Assembly: GCA_000333855.2 (NCBI GenBank)
Contig: CM007331.1
Coordinates: 1-12,641, forward strand
Direction of reading: 5' to 3'
DNA length: 12,641 bases
Origin: Endotrypanum monterogeii
Lineage: Eukaryota; Euglenozoa; Kinetoplastea; Trypanosomatida; Trypanosomatidae
Each line of letters starts with the position of its first letter. Position 1 is the stretch's first letter. A program made the translations under genes and the position numbers. Under the pieces are notes generated by a model, which had not been told where the DNA came from, did no database searches, and saw nothing but the letters and a program-made list of their open reading frames with translations. Shown one piece after another: positions 1-6,882 of this stretch.

Positions 1-84
1 CTAACCCTAACCCTAACCCTAACCCTAACCCTAACCCTAACCCTAACCCTAACCCTAACCCTAACCCTAACCCTAACCCTAACC

Positions 85-125
<41 letters not shown>

Positions 126-158
126 CCCTACCCTAACCCTAACCCTAACCCTAACCCT
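1..158. repeat. Telomere, (CCCTAA)n tract
   Basis: Near-perfect CCCTAA units run from the first base to about 158, so the G-rich TTAGGG strand ends to the left, as expected for a left chromosome end. Two units are aberrant: a 7-mer CCCTAAA at 101-107 and a 5-mer CCCTA at 126-130, both in the chromosome-proximal third, where old, no longer renewed repeats usually sit. The array ends abruptly and is followed by a 12-base linker and a run of 11 C (171-181). TTAGGG is the repeat of kinetoplastids as well as of animals and many fungi, so it does not identify the organism by itself. Confidence 0.97.
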
Positions 159-1088
159 CTCGTAGTACTGCCCCCCCCCCCGGATTTCCCCATAGAGAAT
201 AATGGAAAGGAGCGGGGCCTTTAAAAAAAAGCTTTTGGCGAGGACGGCCCCGAAATGGAGGCGGGAGGAACACAGAAAACGAATACCGAACGAGCCGCAT
301 GGGCCCCCAATCCGTGCAGGTAGGGCAGAACCACAGAATGTCACTTGCGCTTTCCTTGTCGCTTTTTTCCCTTTATTTATAATAGCGGTCGGCAAGCCTA
401 ACTGCCATGATGTGCTTTTTGCACTTTTGACAAGGCGCATGAGCAGCTTACTTCTTGAGAAACATGATATCATAGCAGGAAATTTAGTTGCGAGATGGGA
501 GGCAAAGAATAAAGAAAACTTTTAACCGAAAAATGCGCCAAAAGAACAGAAAGGTTTTACCGAAGCATAGAAAATAAGTGCGAATGGAGGAGGCCAACGC
601 GTGACACCATGAGAAGAATGCCATTTACGAGGTGAAGGGCTGCAGCACTTCGACTAAAGTAGAGAATACGGACACCCAAGTAGTAGATATTTCTTTGGCG
701 AACGACCAAAGTATAAAGCGAAAGAGTTTGCAGCACATATGCAATATGGGGATGAGAATTCAAAGTTACGCCGACTTCGGTTTCCAGCAACCGCGAAAAC
801 TATTGGTAGGAAACCAGAGAATACCTTCGAAAAGAGACATGTAAAAGAAATCCCAAAGAGAGGACAAGCCTGAAACAGAAAATGTGGCGGTCAATAAAAG
901 ACGGGCAAAAGCGGTGAGCAAATTGAAAATTATTTTTTTTCGCAAAAGAAGCAAAGAAAATCCCAAAGAAAAAAAAATGGCGTATAGATGAGTAAGCAGT
1001 TGTGAAAACCGCTTCATCGGAAGTTGGTAATGTGAAAAGGTGTTCGTCTCCTGATCTTTTCAAAGTCCTTTCCCGCCTGCCACGGAAA

Positions 1089-1105
1089 AATTATCCCAGA
1101 TAATT
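1089..1105. repeat. 7-bp inverted repeat, 3-nt loop
   Basis: AATTATC (1089-1095) and GATAATT (1099-1105) are perfect complements around the loop CCA. It lies in gene-free subtelomeric sequence. It may be a chance palindrome, and no function is implied. Confidence 0.5.
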
Positions 1106-1521
1106 GGAGAGCGGGTTCCCGTGAGGAATTTCACCTGTGGGCCCCGGCCGGGCAATAGATGCACCGCCACGGGCTCCTTGGATTGCCCCTTCTCCTATGG
1201 TGGTCGGAAAAAAACCACCGACCTCGGCGACTTCATTAATATGGATTTGGGGAGGCTACAAAAGATAGATGCAGAGTGAGAATCCGTATTTGACACAGGC
1301 GTACTATGGGAGATCCTCTGTGTGACCGCTTCCGATGAACCCCACCATTAGAAACACCTGGGAATCCACGCGGCGGCTCGCCGCAGGTAGCCGACACACC
1401 TGATCGGAGCACAAAAACAGAGACCCCCCAAAGATCCCCTAGTAAGGTACAAAGGGTGTTTGCCAATGCTTTTTTTCATATCGTTCGCCACTCTTGAATA
1501 GACTTCTTCACATAAATCACC

Positions 1522-1557
1522 CCCCGTGGCGCTTTGAGAATCCATCAACCCACGGGG
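1522..1557. repeat. 8-bp GC-rich inverted repeat, 20-nt loop
   Basis: CCCCGTGG (1522-1529) pairs with CCACGGGG (1550-1557). The arms are GC-rich and could form a stable stem in a transcript. No gene is adjacent. Confidence 0.45.
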
Positions 1558-2164
1558 ACGTAGGTGATGCCTGAACCCTCCGATGGAGGAAAACCCCAGC
1601 TGTAGACCACCAGCCACCCTTTGACCAATAGGCGATAAGCTGCATCGGGAAATTGATTCTTACGAGATACTTTTTTTCATGGAATTTTTCATCGCGCACT
1701 GCAAGGTACTGTTTTCACCATCGGTCGAATTTACCACACCCAACCTTACTCAGACCTCCACGAGGGTCGCATGACACCACCTGAATGTAAAACAAATCAA
1801 TCCAAGAAGCCCTTTTTTTCTCGAGATCACATTGGCTGCGAGACCCGCCCTCATCATTCTAGCCCCCTTTCATCCCCCAGACTGCTCAGCATCGATTCAT
1901 CTTTATGGATGCCCCCTCAGAAACAAAGGGCGACAATGCCAAACACTGCACTAGAAAAGGCTACACACAGAAAGGTCTTCTTGGCGAGGGGTGGCGGCGG
2001 CGTGGGCATTTGTTTTTGCCCCACGGCGGGCCGCACGCCAACGGGCGACCCCCCCCCAAAGCCCGGGGAGGTCATGCCACAAAGTCTGTCAGAAGGTGGG
2101 TGCAATCTGAAAAAAGCTGAACGCTTCAACGACGTGAAAGTGGCCATTCGTCAAGGCACGGTTC

Positions 2165-2185
2165 CAAAGAGGTCAACCCTCTTTG
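2165..2185. repeat. 8-bp inverted repeat, 5-nt loop
   Basis: CAAAGAGG (2165-2172) and CCTCTTTG (2178-2185) are perfect complements around loop TCAAC. I looked for a tRNA arm here and could not build a cloverleaf, so it is listed only as a hairpin. Confidence 0.5.
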
Positions 2186-2507
2186 CTTATCCTGTAGTTT
2201 ATGAGAAAACTTTCCGTAATCGGAGCCTGTTGGGTTCGCGAGAGTTTCCTTGCCTCTCACTTTTGCCGAGTGGAGTGAGGATTGCTGCTTGGGGACTGCT
2301 TCGTGATGTTTCAAACCCTGATTAGGATAGTATGGCGGAAAACGACGAGCTTTATTTCTGTCGAAGCAATGCAACTTTAGGGGCAAGTTGTTCAGAATTT
2401 ACAAAGCACACTGCCTTCGGAAATGTCAGTGTAGCCCATCAACGAGAACAATGCACTATTTGCGTATGAGGAGTCCTCACGAGCTTCATGAATTGACTCT
2501 GCGAATG

Positions 2508-2521
2508 TCTTTTTTTTTCAG
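2508..2521 (+). promoter_or_regulatory. Putative spliced-leader acceptor (polypyrimidine tract + AG)
   Basis: TCT plus a long T run ends in CAG, with the AG at 2520-2521. This is the classic kinetoplastid trans-splice acceptor. The first ATG downstream is at 2553, 31 bases on, and opens an 80-codon frame. Alternatively this acceptor serves the coiled-coil gene at 3027, with a 5' UTR of about 500 bases. Confidence 0.5.
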
Positions 2522-2552
2522 TCATCTTTGAAACTAGGAAGACAAATTCGTA

Positions 2553-2795
2553 ATGCAACGTTGTTGTTTTTTTTTTGACCGTATTTTTGTCCCTCAAGCT
2601 TGGTGTTCAAACGTTTACACAACGCGACATGCTGAGGACGAGCTCAAAGCTGTGTGTTTCCCTCATACACTGGATAAATCACCCATTTGGGAATTGGACC
2701 AAGTATCTGGCTCTCCAGAAGTTCTGAGAACTAAAGCGGTTGTTCATAAGACCAATGGCAACAAATTTGACTCACATGTAGTGGGCGCTTCTTGA
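2553..2795 (+). CDS. Small hypothetical protein, 80 aa (uncertain)
   Basis: I do not recognise this product. Support for a gene comes mainly from position: the ATG is the first one after a strong acceptor-like tract ending at 2521, and the frame runs 80 codons to a TGA. The N-terminus is Cys/Phe-rich because the frame crosses a T-run at about 2567-2576; the rest is a mixed, soluble-looking composition with no predicted membrane segment, signal peptide or clear motif. It could be a real small protein, a fragment of a decayed gene, or an upstream ORF in the leader of the gene at 3027, 231 bases further on. An SL-RNA-seq 5' end and ribosome footprints would decide. Confidence 0.3.
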   Translation: MQRCCFFFDRIFVPQAWCSNVYTTRHAEDELKAVCFPHTLDKSPIWELDQVSGSPEVLRTKAVVHKTNGNKFDSHVVGAS

Positions 2796-3026
2796 ATGTA
2801 TTCATGGCAACAGTGGAGATGATGCTCTCGTGGAGAGACGAATACGCAGTAAATACTAGAATGCATGACGTAAGCTTATATGGGTGTTAACCCTTCCAAC
2901 CTACGTGTCCTCTACGCCCTCCCGTGCGTGTTATCCACTGCACAACCTATTATGATTTGCTCGAAGGAACCACTGCTTCAGATCTCTTTGCCTGCGAGAG
3001 TGTGATTGCTGTGGCATACCTCCCAC

Positions 3027-3887
3027 ATGTACCGACAACGACTCATCGCATTCTATGAGTACAATAACCCTGCGTGCCTGGGGTCAGTAGATGATATCTT
3101 GGAGATTTTCGAAGGTCGTGAAGAGGAGCTTTTCCGAGTCTTGGAGGAGAAGTATGGAATACGTGGGAACGATCTGGCCTCGTTAAGCAACGGGAACGCT
3201 TCTGTTACTGCACTTCGAGAGTCACAGGAGAACCTTCCCAGCTCTGCCAAGCAGGTGGCAAATGTACCGAGGAAGCGAAGTGGATCGTCAAGCCGTCAAG
3301 TTCGCAGAAAGATCACCGAGCCACCTTCTGCTAAAAACAAAGAAGTTCTCGAGCTGAGGAGCAGATTGCAAGCAACACATGTTCAACGTAACGTTGATGA
3401 GCCCACAGATACGACGGGGAAACCCTCTGAACCAGGAGCTCCGAGCAGGTCACAACAGCAAGTGGGTGAAGAGAGTTTTCCGAATGTGGCTGGCAACTTC
3501 AAAGCTGAGATTGAAAAGCTTTCGTCGATAAACCTTCATCTTCGAAAAGAAATCATAGTTTTACAAGCAGAAAAGGAAGCATTGCGACGGCAGAAAAGAA
3601 AAGATGAAGAATTGTTGAAAATGCTGAGAGAACGGATAGCCGAAAGTAATGAAAGAGAATACTCTCTTCTTCAATCATTAGGTGCTCGAGAGCTGGAAAC
3701 GGATGCGCCGTTGCATGAAAACGAATTCATGGAGATCATTCGTCGGAGTCAAGAGCAGCTAGCTGCTTTTTATGAGGACAGGATATCTTTTATGCAAAAT
3801 GAGATGGAAAACTTTTTTGTACACGCTTCCTCTTGTCTCCGAGAAAAAGACTCCATTATTGAAGCCCTAAAGAAGGAGAATGCATAG
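3027..3887 (+). CDS. Kinetoplastid coiled-coil protein with N-terminal YNP/GREEELF motif, 286 aa
   Basis: The open frame extends back to a TTG at 3006, but the first ATG is 3027, and starting there places the motif exactly at the N-terminus. Residues 1-44 (MYRQRLIAFYEYNNPACL..., then GSVDDIL, GREEELF and EEKYG) match a short module I know from the N-termini of many trypanosomatid proteins; its function is unknown to me. Residues about 45-150 are polar and look disordered, with a basic Ser/Arg patch at 82-95 (RKRSGSSSRQVRRK) that could bind nucleic acid or act as a nuclear or cytoskeletal signal. Residues about 157-212 and 239-286 are charged, heptad-like and very probably coiled coil. QNEMENFF at 257-264 fits the PCNA-interacting (PIP-box) pattern, though it may be chance. 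There is no signal peptide or membrane segment. A cytoskeletal or scaffold role is the common theme for such proteins, but that is inference. Confidence 0.85.
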   Translation: MYRQRLIAFYEYNNPACLGSVDDILEIFEGREEELFRVLEEKYGIRGNDLASLSNGNASVTALRESQENLPSSAKQVANVPRKRSGSSSRQVRRKITEPPSAKNKEVLELRSRLQATHVQRNVDEPTDTTGKPSEPGAPSRSQQQVGEESFPNVAGNFKAEIEKLSSINLHLRKEIIVLQAEKEALRRQKRKDEELLKMLRERIAESNEREYSLLQSLGARELETDAPLHENEFMEIIRRSQEQLAAFYEDRISFMQNEMENFFVHASSCLREKDSIIEALKKENA

Positions 3888-4261
3888 AATCGATAGTCTG
3901 CAATGTGGAGCTATTGTTTTTTTTGTTTTATTTACTAGATCCAGCCAATGTGACCTGAAAGAGTAAAAAGTCAAATAGCCGTTATCTGAGAAATATTTGA
4001 CAAACTGTGAATGAGCGGAGTTATTATACCTCAACATGTCACGTGAAATTGTTATTTGCGTACCATTTACATCTCTTCCGTTTTCTTTTAGTGGCAGTGA
4101 TGTTAGTGCCTGTGGTTACAGGCACCGTTAAGGAGGCAATGTTGTTACAAGGTAAATCCGTAGAAGATCCAGCTTTTGTGTGCCTACTATCGCAATTCTT
4201 TTTTCTTGTAATGTCCCTATCATCGGTATTTTTTTTTGTGTTCCCGTGTGGAATCCGAAAA
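3888..4261. other. Spacer and likely 3' UTR, T-rich
   Basis: This sequence follows the coiled-coil gene and contains a T8 run near 3917-3924 and further T-runs near 4200 and 4230. The frame that later holds the probable pseudogene is open from about 4007, but it has no ATG near its 5' edge and is dominated by Phe/Leu/Val codons from the T-runs. It may hold a badly eroded 5' part of that gene. No other feature was seen. Confidence 0.45.
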
Positions 4262-5203
4262 ACCTCTGCTTGAAATGCTTCAGCGAAGAACACCGCTGGC
4301 TTCGAGTGGTGACGTCTTGTCTGTGAAACAGATGCTTCCACTGTGCATCACACCAATGAGTTTTTCCTGGACGGTTTTGCAGGAAGATTAGCGCCAATTA
4401 ACCTGCAGGGGCACTGTGCCCAGTTGTTTGAAAGCGGCCTTGGTGTTGCTTCTCCTGATCCGGGAGAGTACCCCTGATCTGAAAGGCGAAATGCGTATCA
4501 TGCGGATGTCTTACCCGACAAGGAACTTTCAGACGACGTGCAAGTCAATTTCGATTTGCCTCTTCGATCGTTGTCGTGCACTCAATGAAGGATCGATGTT
4601 TTCGATGACAGAGCGTTGGTAATGTTCAAGGAGTAAACGCATAAGGTGTCAATCACCTTCAATAGAAAAGTTCTGTATAGGGAGCTTCTCGAGATTATCG
4701 ACAAGGAACTGAACATTTTTGATTCACGTTATATCAAACTGTGCTTTTCGTGCCCATAATCGGTCATAGTAAGTGTAGCCCAAGTGGAGCGCATTAGTGA
4801 AGAGAGCAGGTGTTTCAACACTTCGAGGCGGTTTCCGGATCTCTCTGATGAAATAGGAAAGGGGACCTCAGGGATCGAGTCTATACCCCAGTGTCTGTAT
4901 CAGTTTTAGGTCCAGGAAACCAAGTATAAGGTTGTCGATTTGTGCAAGTTTGGAAAGATTTGTATGTGTCTTTTTCCGTTCTCGACGAACAGGAACCTTG
5001 TACGCAGCAAAAAAAAAAATGTTCTTTGTCTGGATATTCTTCATATTTTCACTAGGAATCGATCTTGAGATGGTGGAGCGGTTTTCGAATCACCAAGTGC
5101 CGGTGCTTCTTTCCGGGCGTACGCCAACACTGAGGACATATTTGGAAATCCCGTAGCTGATATCGGCTATCCGTACAACATGCAGAAGCGGGAAAAAACA
5201 TAG
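4262..5203 (+). pseudogene. Probable decayed gene, one frame with eight internal stops; USP7/UBP12 C-terminal-like (tentative)
   Basis: One + frame (codons starting at 4262, 4265 and so on) reads as protein-like sequence for about 310 codons to a TAG at 5201. It is broken by TGA 4271, 4310, 4475, 4586 and 5066, TAA 4634 and 4757, and TAG 4907. Protein-like stretches include DVLPDKELSDD, a segment at 4646-4747 with VSITFNRKVLYRELLEIIDK followed by a YIKLCF strand, LYQF/VQETKYKVVDLCKF on either side of the TAG at 4907, and a tail with EDIFGNPVADIGYPYNMQKR. From memory, the middle part resembles the ubiquitin-like repeats in the C-terminal half of USP7/UBP12 deubiquitinases (a strand, then Y-x-x-[LV][LV]-E-x-[IV], then a [RK]L strand, then an LYY-type strand). 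No UCH catalytic Cys or His box is visible, and the 5' part is missing or unrecognisable. Frameshifts are not needed, so decay seems mainly by point mutation. Eight stops in about 310 codons is below the roughly 17 expected by chance, but not decisive. The alternative is non-coding spacer. Confidence 0.5.
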
Positions 5204-5958
5204 ATTACATAATACTCATGAGTATAGTGCACAAAAGAGCAGGCGAACTATTGTCTTGGCCTGTGGTAATACGGTTTCTGCTCTTGCATTCTTTTTCGAA
5301 GCTGTCTCAAGCGAAGTAAAGGCATTTGAGAAGCAGCTCTTCTCACATTTCCGGTGCAATTGTGCAGTATAATAGGTGAGTTGTTGCCTGTTCTGGTCTT
5401 CATTGACAGGGTTGTGGTGTTGTGGATCGCCCTCTTCGGGCAGAGACGATAGCTTTTTCTTCCCCCTTATCCGATGTAGAGCGCAATAGTCCAAGAGAAA
5501 TACAAGGCGTACGTGAGTGCTCTCCCAAACTCTTCGAGGCGAGCTTCTTCCTCACTCGTCTTCGACTTTTCCTCTCTCCGTTAACTGCCCTGATCCTCTA
5601 GAGGGTTTATACTGTACGGGGACTCTACTGTTGTGCACATGAGTAACAATGTCGACGTCGAAAAGGGTCCTATGTGAAGGATTTCCACAGGATCCTTTGC
5701 TTTACACTGGCTTCACTTGCTCCTTTTCTGTTTTTGAAAAACTGCTCCATACATCAATATATTTTCCCGTTCGCTTTTTCACTATTTCTGGTGCTCGCTA
5801 GGCGACGATGTTTTGATGTAAACGCTCTTACTTAGTCCAAAATCAAATAACTGGATTCTCCCAAGTTGCACATCATCTTTTGGGTGCAGCGTAGTAAAAT
5901 AGTAGGTTACCAAGTATAGGAGCAATCGCATGTTTGTGCTTGCATACACGTAGAAGCT
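5204..5958. other. Spacer before the gamma-CA gene; no confident gene
   Basis: No long ATG-initiated + frame is present. A short protein-like stretch (about 5223-5370, RRTIVLACGNTVSALAFF) ends at a TAA and may be a fragment, perhaps of another decayed gene. The 92-codon minus-strand frame at 5216-5494 opposes every gene in the window and is probably a shadow. The distal part is pyrimidine-rich (around 5545-5580 and 5762-5799), which fits the leader region of the next gene. Three very short upstream ORFs (5808-5816, 5816-5821, 5930-5953) lie between the last tract and the ATG at 5959. Confidence 0.5.
5763..5801 (+). promoter_or_regulatory. Candidate spliced-leader acceptor for the gamma-CA gene
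   Basis: An interrupted pyrimidine-rich stretch (TTTTCCCGTTCGCTTTTTC and onward) is followed by the first AG at 5800-5801, about 157 bases before the ATG at 5959. It is less clean than the tracts at 2508 and 9247, and another AG lies much closer (5952-5953) but without a good tract. If 5801 is used, the leader contains three upstream ORFs of 1-7 codons. Confidence 0.35.
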
Positions 5959-6882
5959 ATGTTCCGCTCTCAGTTCCTTCGCTCTGTACCAGCAGGTGTG
6001 GCGAAAGCACCAGAGCACTTGCCCGAGTGGGCAATAAAGAAGCGGACGTACCTTAGCTTGGCACTCGACCGTTGGGCACTGAAGCTTCAGAGGTTTGCCA
6101 CAAGGGTAGTGTCTATTAGCGATCGCATGATGGGTGTCCAACCAAAGGAAGAGCTCTATCGAATTCCACGTCTATTGAAGGTCAGTGGAAAGCGACCTAC
6201 GGTAATGGATAACTGTTTTATCGCGCCAAGCGCACTGGTAACGGGTGACGTGCATGTGGGCAGAAAAAACTATATAGGTTACAACGCTATCATTCGTGCC
6301 GAAAAAGGGGAAAGCATTCACCTTGGCGAGAGCTGCAACGTGCAGGAAAAGGCAGTGGTCACGGGAAACACAACGGTGGGCAAATGGACTACCATAGAGC
6401 CCATGGCAATCGTCGAGTCTGCTGATATTGCATCGTGTTCGTTTGTTGGTGCCAGTGCAATTGTTATGAAAGGTAGCAGTATTGAGTCTGGTGCTATGCT
6501 ATGCGCTGCAAGCGTCCTCCAGTCTGGCGCGGTTATCCCTTCCGGTGAGATGTGGGCAGGAAATCCTGCCCAAAAAGTGGCCGACCTGACTTCAAAGGAA
6601 CAAGATGACATAATCAAAGCAGCCAAACATTCGGTGCTGCTTGCCATCGAGCACCACGACTCTTGGGAGCTTACCTGGGAAGAAATAGAAGATCAACGCG
6701 AGGCGCGAGAGCATTTTGCACGGTACGCTGAAAATAACCGGGAGGTTCGTGTCAAGGCCATGTATATCAAGGAACCTCCGCGTCCAAACCGCAAGAAAAT
6801 GGGACGTCGTACGCCACACGAACTTGTCGAGGGTACTGAAAACGCTCCTGCGCTCGCCGAGAGTATTCACCAGGGCTACTGA
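5959..6882 (+). CDS. Mitochondrial gamma-carbonic-anhydrase-like protein, 307 aa, non-catalytic
   Basis: Residues about 80-206 form a left-handed beta-helix of hexapeptide repeats ending in the family hallmark MWAGNPAQKVADLT (198-211). This is the gamma-CA/YrdA fold; in mitochondria such proteins trimerise as the matrix arm on the membrane domain of complex I in plants and several protists. Structural marks are kept: APSALVTGDVHVG (89-101), R113 at the place of the RGD arginine, and N127/Q129 at the NIQ turn. The three zinc-ligand histidines are absent: the usual H after the NIQD strand is in VVTGN (133-137), and the usual GH and LHGC positions read GKW (141-143) and AIVES (150-154). No carbonic anhydrase activity is expected. 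The N-terminus MFRSQFLRSVPAG is Arg-rich and lacks acidic residues, like a mitochondrial presequence. A helical tail (212-265, with SWELTWEEIE) resembles that of eukaryotic gamma-CAs and is followed by a basic extension. A complex I or assembly-scaffold role is inferred. Confidence 0.88.
   Translation: MFRSQFLRSVPAGVAKAPEHLPEWAIKKRTYLSLALDRWALKLQRFATRVVSISDRMMGVQPKEELYRIPRLLKVSGKRPTVMDNCFIAPSALVTGDVHVGRKNYIGYNAIIRAEKGESIHLGESCNVQEKAVVTGNTTVGKWTTIEPMAIVESADIASCSFVGASAIVMKGSSIESGAMLCAASVLQSGAVIPSGEMWAGNPAQKVADLTSKEQDDIIKAAKHSVLLAIEHHDSWELTWEEIEDQREAREHFARYAENNREVRVKAMYIKEPPRPNRKKMGRRTPHELVEGTENAPALAESIHQGY

Larger units (their letters stand above)
159..2507. other. Subtelomeric DNA without a convincing gene
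   Basis: About 2.35 kb between the telomere and the first SL-acceptor-like site. The open frames here (for example + 202-525 and + 1771-2325, and several on the minus strand) are short, overlap one another on both strands, have low-complexity composition and show no motif I recognise. There is no recognisable tandem repeat, surface-antigen gene, retroposon reverse transcriptase or RNA gene. The visible structure is a C11 run at 171-181, C/G-rich blocks around 1130-1180 and 1985-2075, and several small inverted repeats listed separately. The 1771-2325 frame (184 codons) is the longest and most GC-rich, and might be a remnant, but nothing identifies it. Confidence 0.6.

Noticed and set aside
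202..525. 107-codon + ORF starting 44 bases after the telomere array
   Set aside because: There is no acceptor-like tract before it, no motif, and a basic then hydrophobic low-information composition. It is most likely a chance frame in subtelomeric DNA.
1348..1617. 89-codon minus-strand ORF
   Set aside because: It opposes every convincing gene and has no SL acceptor upstream on its strand that I could see and no known motif.
2165..2200. Possible tRNA arm
   Set aside because: Only one 8-bp hairpin is present. No acceptor stem, anticodon arm or T-loop could be assembled around it.
1771..2325. 184-codon + ORF in GC-rich subtelomeric DNA
   Set aside because: It is long enough to note, but rich in Pro/Gly/Arg from C- and G-runs, has no recognisable motif, and long frames on the opposite strand cover the same bases. 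I considered a retroposon remnant but saw no reverse transcriptase or endonuclease motif.
3006..3026. Upstream extension of the coiled-coil protein to 3006
   Set aside because: The codon at 3006 is TTG. The first ATG is 3027, and it starts the conserved motif.
4262..5203. Stop-codon reassignment (as in some trypanosomatids) to explain the frame with eight stops
   Set aside because: The four clear genes in the window contain no in-frame TAA, TAG or TGA and end at ordinary stops, so the standard code applies.
5959..6882. Bacterial-type acyltransferase (LpxA/WbbJ-like) for the hexapeptide protein
   Set aside because: The NxQ turn, the WAGNPA hallmark and the helical tail fit the gamma-CA family better, and no acyltransferase catalytic His motif is seen.
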